A stretch of DNA of 64,000 nucleotides from NCBI GenBank assembly GCA_030442055.1, contig JAUJEB010000006.1, positions 186,001 to 250,000 of the forward strand, in the 5' to 3' direction. The stretch comes from Agaribacillus aureus (GTDB lineage Bacteria > Bacteroidota > Bacteroidia > Cytophagales > Cyclobacteriaceae). The notes under the pieces were generated by a model. The model searched no databases and was not told the DNA's origin. It was given only the letters and a program-made list of their open reading frames with translations. Position numbers and translations under genes: made by a program. Position 1 is the stretch's first letter; every line of letters starts with the position of its first letter. Shown here piece by piece: positions 27,121 to 38,100 of this stretch.

Positions 27121-28452
27121 ATGATACTTTTATTAATACTCATCATTTGTCTTGCCTTTGTGGTCATCTCTATTATCCGCTTTGACCTACACCCTTTCAT
27201 GGCGCTCCTGCTGGCAGCGATAGGATTTGGGTTACTTTCCGGAATGTCTTTTGACACCATTCTCCAGTCTATCAACGATGGCTTTGGTGGTGTTCTCGGT
27301 AAAATAGGTTTGATTATTTTGTTTGGCGTCATCATTGGATCGTTCCTTGAAAATTCAGGAGGTGCCATGGTGCTGGCGTCAAGGATATTGCGGGTGATCG
27401 GAGAGAAGTCAGTGCACCTGGCTATGATGATCACAGGCTATATAATTTCCATACCGGTATTTGCTGACAGCGGATTTATCATGCTTCATCCGCTGAACAA
27501 GTCGTTATCCCTGAAATCCAAATTACCTTTTGCAGGTACGACCGCTGCTATGGCGTTGGGGCTGACCGCCTCTCATGTGATGGTACCACCTACACCGGGG
27601 CCGGTAGCCGCCGCAGGTATTTTGGGCGCCGACCTGGGTAAGGTCATTTTCTTTGGGTTGATAGTAAGTGTGCTGTCATTATTTACCTGTTATATCTTTG
27701 CCAGAAAATATTGTGACAAAGTCACCGTCAGCAATCCCATACCTGCGCCGGCTGCTACTGAGCTGCAGCAAAAAGCGCCGGGACTATTTAAATCATTCCT
27801 GCCCGTGCTGGTTCCAATTTTTTTGATCATCCTCAACTCCGTTGCCATGTTTCCAACCGCTCCCCTGGGCCAGGGCTCCTTGGTGAATATTCTGGGGTTT
27901 ATTGGTAATCCGGCCATTGCGTTGTTGATAGGGGTTTTTCTGGTAATGACCTTACCGGAAAGAATCGATAAAAAGATTATCTCCGCTTCGGGGTGGTTAG
28001 GGAAGGCCTTGCTTACTGCTGCTCCCATTATTTTGATCACCGGGGCGGGTGGCATATTTGGAAAGGTCTTACAAAATTCGGGGATTGCGGAGTTGGTCAG
28101 TTCCCAACTGGGCAATACTAATCTTGGATTGTGGTTGCCCTTTTTGTTAGCTGCCGGTTTAAAAACTGCCCAGGGCTCTTCTACCGTGGCATTAATTACA
28201 ACGGCGTCTATCGTCGCTCCTTTAATGCCGGCGCTGGGGCTGGAATCAGAAATAGCCAAAGCCCTTGGCGTTCTGGCCATTGGCGCCGGTTCTGCCGTAG
28301 CCTCCCATGCCAATGACAGCTTTTTCTGGGTGCTTACGCAAATGACCGGCATGAATATCAAGGAGGGAAATCAGGTGCTAAGTCTTGGCACAATTGTATT
28401 CGGTACGACTGCCATTATTATTATATCCATTCTTAGTGCCTTTGTCATTTAG
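27121..28452 (+). CDS. GntP-family gluconate/galactonate:proton symporter
   Basis: The 443-residue protein has about 12-14 membrane segments and GntP family motifs such as the DLHPFMALLLAAIGFGLLSG opening, PVFADSGFIMLHPLNKSL and SHVMVPPTPGPVAAAGILGAD. GntP carriers import gluconate and related aldonic acids with protons. Placed between galactonate dehydratase and an SMP-30 lactonase, D-galactonate or a related deoxy/anhydro acid is the likely cargo. Confidence 0.88.
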   Translation: MILLLILIICLAFVVISIIRFDLHPFMALLLAAIGFGLLSGMSFDTILQSINDGFGGVLGKIGLIILFGVIIGSFLENSGGAMVLASRILRVIGEKSVHLAMMITGYIISIPVFADSGFIMLHPLNKSLSLKSKLPFAGTTAAMALGLTASHVMVPPTPGPVAAAGILGADLGKVIFFGLIVSVLSLFTCYIFARKYCDKVTVSNPIPAPAATELQQKAPGLFKSFLPVLVPIFLIILNSVAMFPTAPLGQGSLVNILGFIGNPAIALLIGVFLVMTLPERIDKKIISASGWLGKALLTAAPIILITGAGGIFGKVLQNSGIAELVSSQLGNTNLGLWLPFLLAAGLKTAQGSSTVALITTASIVAPLMPALGLESEIAKALGVLAIGAGSAVASHANDSFFWVLTQMTGMNIKEGNQVLSLGTIVFGTTAIIIISILSAFVI

Positions 28453-28483
28453 TTAATTATTGTATCATCCAAGCGCTATAAAA

Positions 28484-29542
28484 ATGAAAATGATCGTTAA
28501 AATCCTCGCAATCTTTTTGCTGATATGGAGCGTGACAGTTGGTTGCCAATCACCTGACAAAAAGAATAATACCTCTGCAGACCAAACTGAGGCAAAAGAT
28601 GCAGAGACAAGCCGTTTTACGCCCCATGTCGAAATACTGGCGGATGAGGGGAATCAGATTATTGATGCGCAGGCTGAAGTGGTGATTTTATCCGGAGGCT
28701 TTAACTGGACGGAAGGGCCGGTTTACATTGAGCAGGGGGGGTATCTTTTATTCTCGGATATCCCGGAGAACAAGATTTACAAGTGGAAAGATGGGAAAGG
28801 TATCAGTGAGTTTTTAACCCCATCGGGATTTACAGGGATACTCGACAGAGAGCGCCAGCCCGGGTCCAACGGATTGCTGCTTAATGCCAAAGGTCAACTG
28901 GTATTGTGCCAGCATGGCGACCGGCGGCTTGCGTTACTGGAAAGTCCACTGGATGAAGCAAAACCTGTTTATACCACCATAAAAGATAATTATGAGGGGA
29001 AGCGGTTAAATAGCCCCAACGACGCCGTTTTCCACAGTAATGGTGATCTGTACTTTACAGACCCTCCTTATGGGTTAGACAAGGGGATTGATGATCCCGC
29101 CAGGGAATTGGAATTTCAAGGGGTTTACAGGCTTACACCTGATGGTCAGATAGATTTAATTACCAAAGCCTTGAAATATCCTAACGGGATTGCACTTTCT
29201 CCGGATGAAAAAACTTTATATGTCGCTTGTTCTGATCCTGATAATGCTGTTTGGATGGCCTATGAAATAAATGAAAAGGGCTTAGCAGCAGGTGAAAGCG
29301 TATTTTATGATGCCAGCGAATATGGACAAATGAATAAGGGATTGCCGGATGGTATGAAAACCAATAGGGCCGGCTATATTTTTGCAACAGGCCCAGAGGG
29401 TTTATGGATATTCAACCCGGAGGGTAAAGTGTTGGCTAAGGTACTTACCGGCCAAAAAACCTTCAACTGCGCCCTTTCGGCTGACGAAAAATTGATTTTT
29501 CTGACAGCAGATGATTATGTTATGCGGGTAAAACTGATATGA
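28484..29542 (+). CDS. SMP-30/gluconolactonase-type lipoprotein lactonase
   Basis: I start at the ATG at 28484 (MKMIVKILAIF) rather than an upstream TTG, because it gives a clean lipoprotein signal ending VTVGC. The rest is a six-bladed SMP-30/gluconolaconase propeller: GFNWTEGPVYIEQGGYLLFSDIPEN holds the metal Glu, then GSNGLLLNAKGQL, NSPNDAVFHSNGDLYFTDPPYG and PNGIALSPDEKTLYV supply the metal-binding Asn and Asp residues. It would hydrolyse aldonolactones outside the cytoplasm to acids that GntP can import. Its end overlaps the next gene by 4 bp (ATGA). Confidence 0.85.
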   Translation: MKMIVKILAIFLLIWSVTVGCQSPDKKNNTSADQTEAKDAETSRFTPHVEILADEGNQIIDAQAEVVILSGGFNWTEGPVYIEQGGYLLFSDIPENKIYKWKDGKGISEFLTPSGFTGILDRERQPGSNGLLLNAKGQLVLCQHGDRRLALLESPLDEAKPVYTTIKDNYEGKRLNSPNDAVFHSNGDLYFTDPPYGLDKGIDDPARELEFQGVYRLTPDGQIDLITKALKYPNGIALSPDEKTLYVACSDPDNAVWMAYEINEKGLAAGESVFYDASEYGQMNKGLPDGMKTNRAGYIFATGPEGLWIFNPEGKVLAKVLTGQKTFNCALSADEKLIFLTADDYVMRVKLI

Positions 29543-31728
29543 GCCATATGGATTTTGTAAAAGTCCTTACCGGAGGTAAAAAACTTTTTCTGTCCGCGGC
29601 CATTTTGGCTACACACTTTTTTTGCAGCGGTCTGTTAATGGCGCAGGGAGCCGTAGATATTCAATTTGCCAGGCAAAAAATAACCCAGGCCAGGTTAAAC
29701 GCTGGTAGCATACCGGCGTCAGTTCAAATTAAATTTCGGCTGGATAGCGTTAATCTGACACCGCAGGCTTATCGGGTTGAAATTGAATACAATGTTGTGA
29801 CCATTTACGGCGGGGACGGAAGGGGGCTTTTATATGGTGGTTTAGAGGTAGCGGAGCAAATTGCATTGGATAAGAAGATTACAGAAACATCGGGTAAGCC
29901 TTTCATTGAGAAGCGAGGCATAAAATTTAATATTCCGCTGGATGCCCGTACACCCAGTTATGATGACTCCGGTGATGCCGCCCAAAAGAATATTGCAGAG
30001 ATGTGGAACTGGGATTTTTGGCAGGAGTTTTTGGATGAAATGGCCATGCACCGTTACAACACACTCACACTTTGGAATCCCCATCCTTTTCCTTCCATGA
30101 TCAAATTGCCGGATTATCCGGAAGTAGCCCTGGATGATGTTTGCGTGACCACGCTGAAACCCCTGGGCCGGGAGAATGAGTGGGGAGATCCGCAATTGGT
30201 TACCACCAATGTGATGGAGAATCTGAAGACGATAAAGAAGATAGGCATAGATCAAAAAATTGCCTTTTGGAGGCGGGTAATGCGTTATGCCAATAGCAGG
30301 GGAATAGCCATCTACTATATAACCTGGAATATCTGCCCGAACAGCGTAGCCAGACCTGTGGAACCTTTCCATAAGACCTTTGGCATCAAGTTGTGGGATG
30401 AAAAACCCGGAAAATATGGAATAACACACCAAATGAACAATCCCAAAACCGTTGCCTACTACCGCGCGGCAGTGAAAACATTTTTGTTAACTTATCCTGA
30501 TGTAGAAGGAATAGGGGTGACGGCCGGAGAATATATGCCCCATTCCTGGGAAGGCTATAACCGGGAGCAGTGGCTATGGCAAACCTACGGTCAGGGAATA
30601 CTTGATGCCAAGGCAATTCAACCCAATCGCACCGTTCCGTTTATTCATCGGGTGTGGTATTCCGATATGGATCAGATCATGAAATATTGGGGTCAATATC
30701 CCGACCCCTTTGAGGTGAGTTTTAAGTATTCCAAGGCCAGACTGTATTCTTCTCCCTATCCTGAATTCGCTAAGTCTCATATCGATGCTATGGCCCCCTA
30801 CGGTTTGAAATCCTGGTGGAATTTGAGAAATGACGATATTTTCGTTTATCGCTGGGGAGACCCTGATTTTGTTCGCGAGTTTTTACGGTTTTTTCCTGAA
30901 AAGCATACTGCCGGATATCATATGGGATCCGATGGTTATGTATGGGGACGCGAGTTTATCAGCAAAAATCCCGAGTTGTCGGGTGAGTTGGAGATCAAAA
31001 AACACTGGTATTCCTTTATGCTTTGGGGTAGGCTGGGATTCAACAACCGGCTGCCCAAAGAATTTTTTGTGAAAAAACTGGCGATACACTATGGCCTGGC
31101 AGATGCTTCCGATCTATACGCCACCTGGCAAATCGCTTCCAGGATTATCCCTCTCGTGAATCAGTTCCATTGGCGGGACTGGGATCACATGTGGGCGGTA
31201 GAAGCTTGTATGGCGCGACCGGTATTGGGCGGCTTCCGCAGTGTAATTGATTTTATGGACAATCCTACCATGGCCGGCAGCGATCTTTTAAATCCACGGG
31301 AATTTGTAAAGGCAAAGATAGCCAAACAGGACATAACCGGGACAACCCCGGAGGAGGTGGTAACAGAGCTTCACGACTATGCAAACACCACCCTTGCCAA
31401 AGTAGCTGAGCTTCGGAAGGTCAAAGACATCTCGGCTGCATATACTACCTTGTTAGATGACATGGCAGCAATGGCTTTTTTAGGACATTACTATGCAGAG
31501 AAAATTCACGGCGCTGTATCATTGGCTTTCTATGAGGAAAGCCAGGCAAAAAGCTACGAACAGGAGGCGATCACCCATTTGCAAAAAGCGCTGGAATACT
31601 GGATAGCCTATGCCCAAATTTCCAAAACCAATTATAAGCCTCAGATGCTGGCCCGCACCAATCTGCTCGATTGGAGCGCCATGGTTCATGAGGTCAAAAG
31701 GGATATTGACCTGGCAAAAAATAAATAA
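29539..31728 (+). CDS. Unclassified glycoside-hydrolase-like protein (alpha-glucuronidase/GH20-domain-2 like architecture)
   Basis: The 729-residue protein has a signal peptide ending LMAQG, an N-terminal alpha/beta domain (about 30-115) of the kind that precedes the barrel in GH20, GH67, GH84 and GH115 enzymes (YGGDGRGLLYGGLEVAEQI), and a barrel with KRGIKFNIPLDARTPSY, EFLDEMAMHRYNTLTLWNPHPFP, IYYITWNICPN and EGIGVTAGEYMP, where Glu residues could be catalytic. A helical C-terminal domain follows. It does not fit a GH family that I can name with confidence. The 4-bp overlap with the lactonase gene implies coupled translation. Confidence 0.6.
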   Translation: MSHMDFVKVLTGGKKLFLSAAILATHFFCSGLLMAQGAVDIQFARQKITQARLNAGSIPASVQIKFRLDSVNLTPQAYRVEIEYNVVTIYGGDGRGLLYGGLEVAEQIALDKKITETSGKPFIEKRGIKFNIPLDARTPSYDDSGDAAQKNIAEMWNWDFWQEFLDEMAMHRYNTLTLWNPHPFPSMIKLPDYPEVALDDVCVTTLKPLGRENEWGDPQLVTTNVMENLKTIKKIGIDQKIAFWRRVMRYANSRGIAIYYITWNICPNSVARPVEPFHKTFGIKLWDEKPGKYGITHQMNNPKTVAYYRAAVKTFLLTYPDVEGIGVTAGEYMPHSWEGYNREQWLWQTYGQGILDAKAIQPNRTVPFIHRVWYSDMDQIMKYWGQYPDPFEVSFKYSKARLYSSPYPEFAKSHIDAMAPYGLKSWWNLRNDDIFVYRWGDPDFVREFLRFFPEKHTAGYHMGSDGYVWGREFISKNPELSGELEIKKHWYSFMLWGRLGFNNRLPKEFFVKKLAIHYGLADASDLYATWQIASRIIPLVNQFHWRDWDHMWAVEACMARPVLGGFRSVIDFMDNPTMAGSDLLNPREFVKAKIAKQDITGTTPEEVVTELHDYANTTLAKVAELRKVKDISAAYTTLLDDMAAMAFLGHYYAEKIHGAVSLAFYEESQAKSYEQEAITHLQKALEYWIAYAQISKTNYKPQMLARTNLLDWSAMVHEVKRDIDLAKNK

Positions 31729-31766
31729 AAAGCACCATTATTTATTCGTGCGGGTAATCCCTGGTT

Positions 31767-34700
31767 TTAATTAAAAAGCCTGGTTTTGGCCTGAAAATTA
31801 GAAGGATCTTCCGTTAATGCTTTATCAAACAGTTCCTCTGCCTTATCCTTTTTATTTAATCCCCAATAACCCAATCCCTGGAGAGCATAAGCTTCTGCAA
31901 GTCTGACGTTATCCGATCGCTGATTTCCAAATATGGAGAAAAAGTCATTTTCATCCATGCTTTCGATTCTTTCGTTGCCTTTTTCAATCAGGCCGTTGAA
32001 TACCTCCTCCGCCTTTTTCTTATCACCGAGTTTTAGAAAAGCCATTCCCCGGTAATACAGATCATTATCTTTGAAATCCATTTCAACAGATTTTTTATAG
32101 TGCTTTTTGGCCTTATTTTTTTGACCGGATTTTTCCAGCGCCAGGCCAATGAAATAATGAGATTGGCCTTCTCTGCTATTTTGACCAATATCCAGGTTTC
32201 TGGGATATTCAATGGTCTTTTCAAAACATTTCAGCGCTTCAGCTGTATTCCCGGATTTTAGGAGCTTTTTGCCTTTGATCAGCCAGGCATCTACCCAGGT
32301 ATTGTGTATATTTCCTACCCCTTCGACTTTCCTGAAATGGTGATTTTGCAATATTTTCAAGGCTTCCTCGGTGGATCCCTGTAGTAATTCCAAATTGACT
32401 TTTCTGGATAAAGGATTATCATTTTTATGAATGATATTTCCGGCCTTGTTTAAATGAGCCAGGCGTACCTCCGGTGCCTCGCCTGTTTTTATGGCATAGT
32501 TGTCTTGTTCAAAATAGAATTCAGGTTGTGTCGGATCATATTTAATGGCCAGTGCTATATGATCTCCGGCTTTTTGAGGATTTTTTTCAAAATGATTTGC
32601 CGCAAAGGAAAGGTTTCTATGAGCCATGGCAAATTCATTATTTATCGCAATCGCCTTCTCCCATTTTTTGATGGCTTTATCAGGCTGATGGTCGTAAAGT
32701 AAATTACCCAGGTAATACCATGCTTTGAAATCCGATGGGTTTTGTTTGACGGCCGCCTTCAGAACCTTTTCTGTTTCCTGACGGAAAGGAAAACAATAAT
32801 CAATCGCCATTTGGGCACCTGCCTGATAGCTGAGGTTACCAGCCTGGTCATTGCCTGCTAATTGTTGATAATATCCCTGATAATAGTATATCAAGGGGTT
32901 TTTGTTAACCCCTGGATTTTTATCTTTTTCGGCGAATTTCAGTATGGCAATGGCATCGTCATATAAGCCACAATTTCCAAGCTTAACTATCAGGTCGAGA
33001 TAATTCTGTATTTCACCTCTCATTTTTGCAAAAAAGACTTCGCTGTTCGCTGGGTCAGCCAGGAGTTTTTCACCATAGACATAAAGGTTGAGCGGATCTA
33101 TTTGTAACAGGTCCTTTAACTGCTGGCTGACGCTTTCCGTCATGTCCAGTTTTCTGAGTAAGGACAGCTTTATTTCATGAGCACGGCTGTTTTTTACGCC
33201 AACTGAGAGGGCCTTGTCAATATGATCCAGGGCTGCATGATATTTTCCCTTGCTGCTTTCAATCATAGACAATTGTAAATGACTGGCACCATACCATGTG
33301 TAGTCCCAGCTGGCCCTGTAAAAGCAGTCAAAGGCTTCATCCTTTTTGTCCAGGGCCATTTTTGTAAGCCCCAGCAAATAAAACGCCTCACAATCCCTGG
33401 CCCGGGTATAGTCCGTGGTCCATCGGTCTGCTGCGCGTTGCAGGTGTTTTTCAGCTTTGTCAAATTCACCTGCTTTCAGGTACCAGGCGCCAAGTCTTAG
33501 ATTGGCAAAGGCATTTTTTGGCGCTCTTTTGACGGCTTCTTCATAGTAGGGCAGTGGAGAAACCAGTGGGTTAAAGATCTGCTCCAACCTTAATCCGGCA
33601 AACACTAATGCTTCAATATCTTCAATCTCATGAGGCGCCTTCGGAGGCTTAACGGGATCGGGCATAGGGTTGCCTGCTTTTTCCTCAGGCTTATAACTTA
33701 CCAGTTCCCGGTTATTATTATCTTCAACCAATACTAAAAGATCATGATAAGCCATGTCAGCGGGCAGGTCGATGACCCAATTTTTGGGATGGGCAGGTCC
33801 GAGCGTGGTTTTAGTGCTCCAGATTGTCTTCGTGTCGTTTTTCACTTGTACCGTGGCCGCTTCAAAATCAGTATAAGCATAAACTTCCATCAGGGCTTTA
33901 CGGTCTCCCTGCATTTCAAAATTGACAGCGGCATCCAGCGTAGACTCTTTCACATTTTGCATGCCTCTTAGCGGCATGAAATACATGGTAGCTTCTTTCG
34001 TAAAGTATGGATGACACCAGCTATAATCGGGCTGGTTATTTGAATAGGCGCCGGTCATAATTTCAATATATGGCCCGTCCTCATCGGTCAGAATTTTTTC
34101 CCACATGTCGGCTCTGGGCGAGGTGCCCCAGGTCCAGAGTTTTTTTCCGATGACAATATTTTTGTTGCCCACCACACATATCCCGGCCTTTTTTCCATGG
34201 TCGATGCCTGCCACAAATTGCCCCTGGTCTTCCCAGGCGAAAAACGATCCTCCCTCCGGTGTATTTTTCCACAGGCTGATATCGGTATTGTCAAATTTAT
34301 TTCCCCTATACATTTCATTCGAAACGGGCCATTTGGTGAAATCTATCTTGCGATGGAACGTGGCAAACTCCGTCCTGGGCGGGTAAATCACCTGGTAGTT
34401 TTCATTGGTATGTACAGCGGTATTGGCCCAAACCAGGAATTGATGGGGTAATTCGGTTTGATTGATGTATTTAATGTCGACTTTTAAAATGGCATTGTCC
34501 GGAAACATGGTTAATCCTACCATCCACCGGATCTGGTGTCTGATTTCCAGTTCTCCCACCCAGATGGTTTTGCTGCCGTCCTTATTTTCTACCAGCTCGT
34601 AATCCGTCGGCATAAAAGTGGATGCCCGATGATGATGAGGAATATTCCATTCCACACCACCGGAGATCCATGCTCCGAGCATTCCGATCAGTGACGGTTT

Positions 34701-35054
34701 GATGACGTTGTTTTTATAGATGACATTGTATCCGTTGGTTTTGTCTACCATGGAATATAGCCGGCCACCTAATGCCGGAAGTACACATATTTCCAAAAAC
34801 TTATTCTCCAAAAACAACCCTTTGTAGGAAACATCCTTCTTTTCATCTGACAGGTTCCCATCGAATGCATACGGATACACCCTCCCCTGGGCGCCCTGGT
34901 AAGCCCGGCCAGTATAGAAATAAGGAACTTTGCGAGGTTCACCTACCTCATAGGTAGGGATCGTAATTTCCTTTTCGTACATTTTAAGCCCTTCCTGGGC
35001 CAGTGTTGTGGCTAACTGAAACAGACACAGAGAGAGAGTGATTAATGCTTTCAT
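31767..35054 (-). CDS. Secreted DUF5107 protein with long TPR array
   Basis: The 1095-residue protein has a signal peptide ending TTLAQ, an N-terminal DUF5107 domain of mutarotase-like beta-sandwich type (about 20-450; ICVLPALGGRLYSMVDKTNGYNVIYKN and GGVEWNIPHHHRAS) and then many tetratricopeptide repeats (about 500-1095). DUF5107 proteins are found in polysaccharide utilisation loci and may bind or process glycans. It is the last gene of the SusC-SusD-UnbV-DUF5107 group and converges with the galactonate branch, 38 bp away. Confidence 0.8.
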   Translation of the reverse strand: MKALITLSLCLFQLATTLAQEGLKMYEKEITIPTYEVGEPRKVPYFYTGRAYQGAQGRVYPYAFDGNLSDEKKDVSYKGLFLENKFLEICVLPALGGRLYSMVDKTNGYNVIYKNNVIKPSLIGMLGAWISGGVEWNIPHHHRASTFMPTDYELVENKDGSKTIWVGELEIRHQIRWMVGLTMFPDNAILKVDIKYINQTELPHQFLVWANTAVHTNENYQVIYPPRTEFATFHRKIDFTKWPVSNEMYRGNKFDNTDISLWKNTPEGGSFFAWEDQGQFVAGIDHGKKAGICVVGNKNIVIGKKLWTWGTSPRADMWEKILTDEDGPYIEIMTGAYSNNQPDYSWCHPYFTKEATMYFMPLRGMQNVKESTLDAAVNFEMQGDRKALMEVYAYTDFEAATVQVKNDTKTIWSTKTTLGPAHPKNWVIDLPADMAYHDLLVLVEDNNNRELVSYKPEEKAGNPMPDPVKPPKAPHEIEDIEALVFAGLRLEQIFNPLVSPLPYYEEAVKRAPKNAFANLRLGAWYLKAGEFDKAEKHLQRAADRWTTDYTRARDCEAFYLLGLTKMALDKKDEAFDCFYRASWDYTWYGASHLQLSMIESSKGKYHAALDHIDKALSVGVKNSRAHEIKLSLLRKLDMTESVSQQLKDLLQIDPLNLYVYGEKLLADPANSEVFFAKMRGEIQNYLDLIVKLGNCGLYDDAIAILKFAEKDKNPGVNKNPLIYYYQGYYQQLAGNDQAGNLSYQAGAQMAIDYCFPFRQETEKVLKAAVKQNPSDFKAWYYLGNLLYDHQPDKAIKKWEKAIAINNEFAMAHRNLSFAANHFEKNPQKAGDHIALAIKYDPTQPEFYFEQDNYAIKTGEAPEVRLAHLNKAGNIIHKNDNPLSRKVNLELLQGSTEEALKILQNHHFRKVEGVGNIHNTWVDAWLIKGKKLLKSGNTAEALKCFEKTIEYPRNLDIGQNSREGQSHYFIGLALEKSGQKNKAKKHYKKSVEMDFKDNDLYYRGMAFLKLGDKKKAEEVFNGLIEKGNERIESMDENDFFSIFGNQRSDNVRLAEAYALQGLGYWGLNKKDKAEELFDKALTEDPSNFQAKTRLFN

Positions 35055-35145
35055 GGCGTTAATTGGTGTTTTTTGATAATTTTTCTTTTCCTAAGGGAAA
35101 GGATGTTTTGTATTATAAAAATTGGCGTTCCTGTTGCCAGTGCCG

Positions 35146-38100
35146 CTAAAACTGATTCACCCTAAATAAATCATGTTTAGTATTGTTGTTAATCACAAAC
35201 AATACAGGACCTTTAGCAGTACTTACTGCCTGTATATTGCGCACGTCTTTATCAGCAAAGAAGCCAGATTCCAGGTTTGAAAGCCATGTAAAGGCGCCCT
35301 TGCCGTCTCCTTTTAAGAAAGCGCCGATGCCAGCATCAGCCCTGGTCGTTTCAACTTCCGACTGGTAATTATTTCCTGCCAGCAACAGGTCTTTTGTACC
35401 GTCTCCATCAAAATCCTGGTATAATATACTGTTTATTGGCGACTGTTGCACTATCAGGGTAAATGGCGAAAACGAATACTTACCATCGCCGTCATTGAAA
35501 AAGATCCCCGAACGAAATTCTATGGCCTGGTAATGTAAAGCTGACTTTAGATTTGCACCTACGATGCCGCCAAGGTCCCTGCTGGCAAAATCGCTGTAGG
35601 TTTGAATTTTTTGCGCCAGGTGTGGCATCTGTTGCGACATGCATGTTTTACCTCTGACGGGTACCTGTTTGTCATGATAATATTTGGCCAGCATAATGTC
35701 TTCGACACCATTGTAGTCAAAATCGTGGGTGTATACATGAAATGGCTTTTCTTCGGTGGCATGAAACTTATAGTTTAATCCCAGGTTTCCGGCTACGATA
35801 TCCAGGTCGTTATCGCCATCAATATCGGCTACCAACAATTTGTTCCACCAGCCTGTCGATGCCGACAGGGTACTATAACGATCGCTTTTTAATAATCTAT
35901 TGTTTTCATTGATGAAGACATGGATACCCATCCACTCACCGGTAATAATTAAATCCGTATGACCATCGCTATTGATATCAGCCCACACAGCATCAGTCAC
36001 CATGCCTACCTGATTTAGCCCGGGAGCCAGCTCTTCGGAAGCAATGGAAAATTTCCCTTGTTGATTTACGAGTAAATAACTTGAAGGAGGGTAGGGGTAC
36101 TTACCGGGAACTACCCTGCCTCCTACAAATAAATCAAGATCCCCATCTTTATCATAATCATAAGGCACAGATACGGATCCGGCTGATAGCATTTCAGGTA
36201 GGGCGTCTCCGGATTTGGTGAATTGGCCCCTGCCATTGTTCAGGTACAATCTGTCTTGCAATAATTTTGGATTCCTGTCGAATTCGTAGCTTCCGCTAAC
36301 TACATACAGGTCCAGGTCCCCGTCCCCATCGGAATCAAAAAAGCAGGCGCCCACGTCTTCCCGTTGTTTATCCCTGATAAAATCGGCTATCTCTACGGTT
36401 CTGAACTTACCGTCTTTTTGCCCCAGTAGCAGTTGTCCGGCCTGTTTATGTCCGCCTCCGATAAAAACATCCTCCAAGCCATCGCCATTTACATCGCCTT
36501 TGGCCACAGCGGGCCCGGTTTGAGAAAGTTTGTGAGGTAGTAAAATTTGCCTGCTGTAATCATTGAAAGCTGGGTCGCTGTGATGGTAATTGGAGGGTAT
36601 CCTGGTGAAAATAGTCTTTTCCGGGTTTTTCTCAGCTACTATTTGATCGATATTTTGTGTATCGTCGTATTTGATTAAGAGCAATTGATTGGCGGCTATG
36701 TTGACCAGCTCCTGCTTTGTATCATCCGGCCAAAGTACTTCGATTTTAGCGATTGAATCATTGGCCCCTATCCCAAAATGTAATTTATTGGAAACGGAGG
36801 AGAGAAAACCTCGGGTGTTGATCAACTGTCGTATTTGTACACTGCCGTCTTTTAAATGGAGTTTTGCGATGCTTCCGACACCGAATTTGTTTTTCCCGGG
36901 GCCAGAAAACGCTATTTGTAAAAAGTTGCCCTTCTCCATTTCAATGGCATTGTTTCTTAGAATGGTGGCTTCTTCATTGATATTATTAACAATCACATCC
37001 AGGTCTCCATCATTATCGAGATCGGCATATACGGCCCCATTGGAGAAAGTAGTGGTGGAGTCGACCCATTTTACGGAGGTATTTTCAAAGGTCAGGTTGC
37101 CATTGTTTTTAAAGAAATAGTTAGTAAGTTTTTGCTGGGGAAGCATTTTAGCAAATTGCAGAAAGTCCTCTTTGGTAGGCTTCCGTTGATTTTTTCTGAG
37201 GATTTGAAGAATTTCATTGTTTTTATCTCTGTCAATTACATCTCTGAAGACTCCGTTGGTGACATAAATATCATTAAAACCATCCAGATCGAAATCAGCG
37301 CTTAATAACGACCAGCTCCAGTCAGTATTGGCTACGCCAGCCATATTGGCAATCTCGCTGAAGGGTCCCATCCCATTGTTGAGGTGTAACATATTGTGCA
37401 TGTATTGGTGATGATAGTCGGCAGATACCATCAGATCAAACTGCTCGATAGAAGTCATGGCCATGGTAGTTTTGGATCGTATGTAGTCTTCCGGATTCAT
37501 GTCCAGCGTCATTAGATCCAGGAGCCCGTCATTGTTTATATCTGCCATATCCCCGCCCATGCTATTGAAAGACATGTGTTTAAATAATTCGTTTCTTCCT
37601 TCGGAAAATGTACCGTCGCCATTGTTGATATAGGCAAAGTCAGGGATATTGAAATCATTGCAAACATAAATATCCGGCCATCCGTCATTGTTGAGGTCAC
37701 CTACCTGGGGATTTAGCCCAAATCCAATATCAGGCAGTATACCTGATTTCAAAGAAACGTCAGTAAAATGCCCTGTCCCGTCATTATTGTAGAGCCTGTC
37801 GCTTCCTTTTAGTGATAGGGTCTTAGGATCTTTTTGTACCGCTATTAAGTCTACCACCTTGGTTCTGCTGGTGATATCGGGGGTGTTGGAGACATACACG
37901 TCCAGGTCGTTGTCTTTATCATAGTCAAAAAATGTAGCGTGGATAGCTCTGTTTGTATCCGCCAAACCCAGCGGACCAGCCATTTCCGTGAAAGTAAGAT
38001 CGCCGTTATTGATGTAAAGCATATTGGCAAATCTATTGTCCCGGTCAATCCAACCGCCCCTGGAGATGTAAATATCTGCAAAGCCGTCATTGTTCACATC

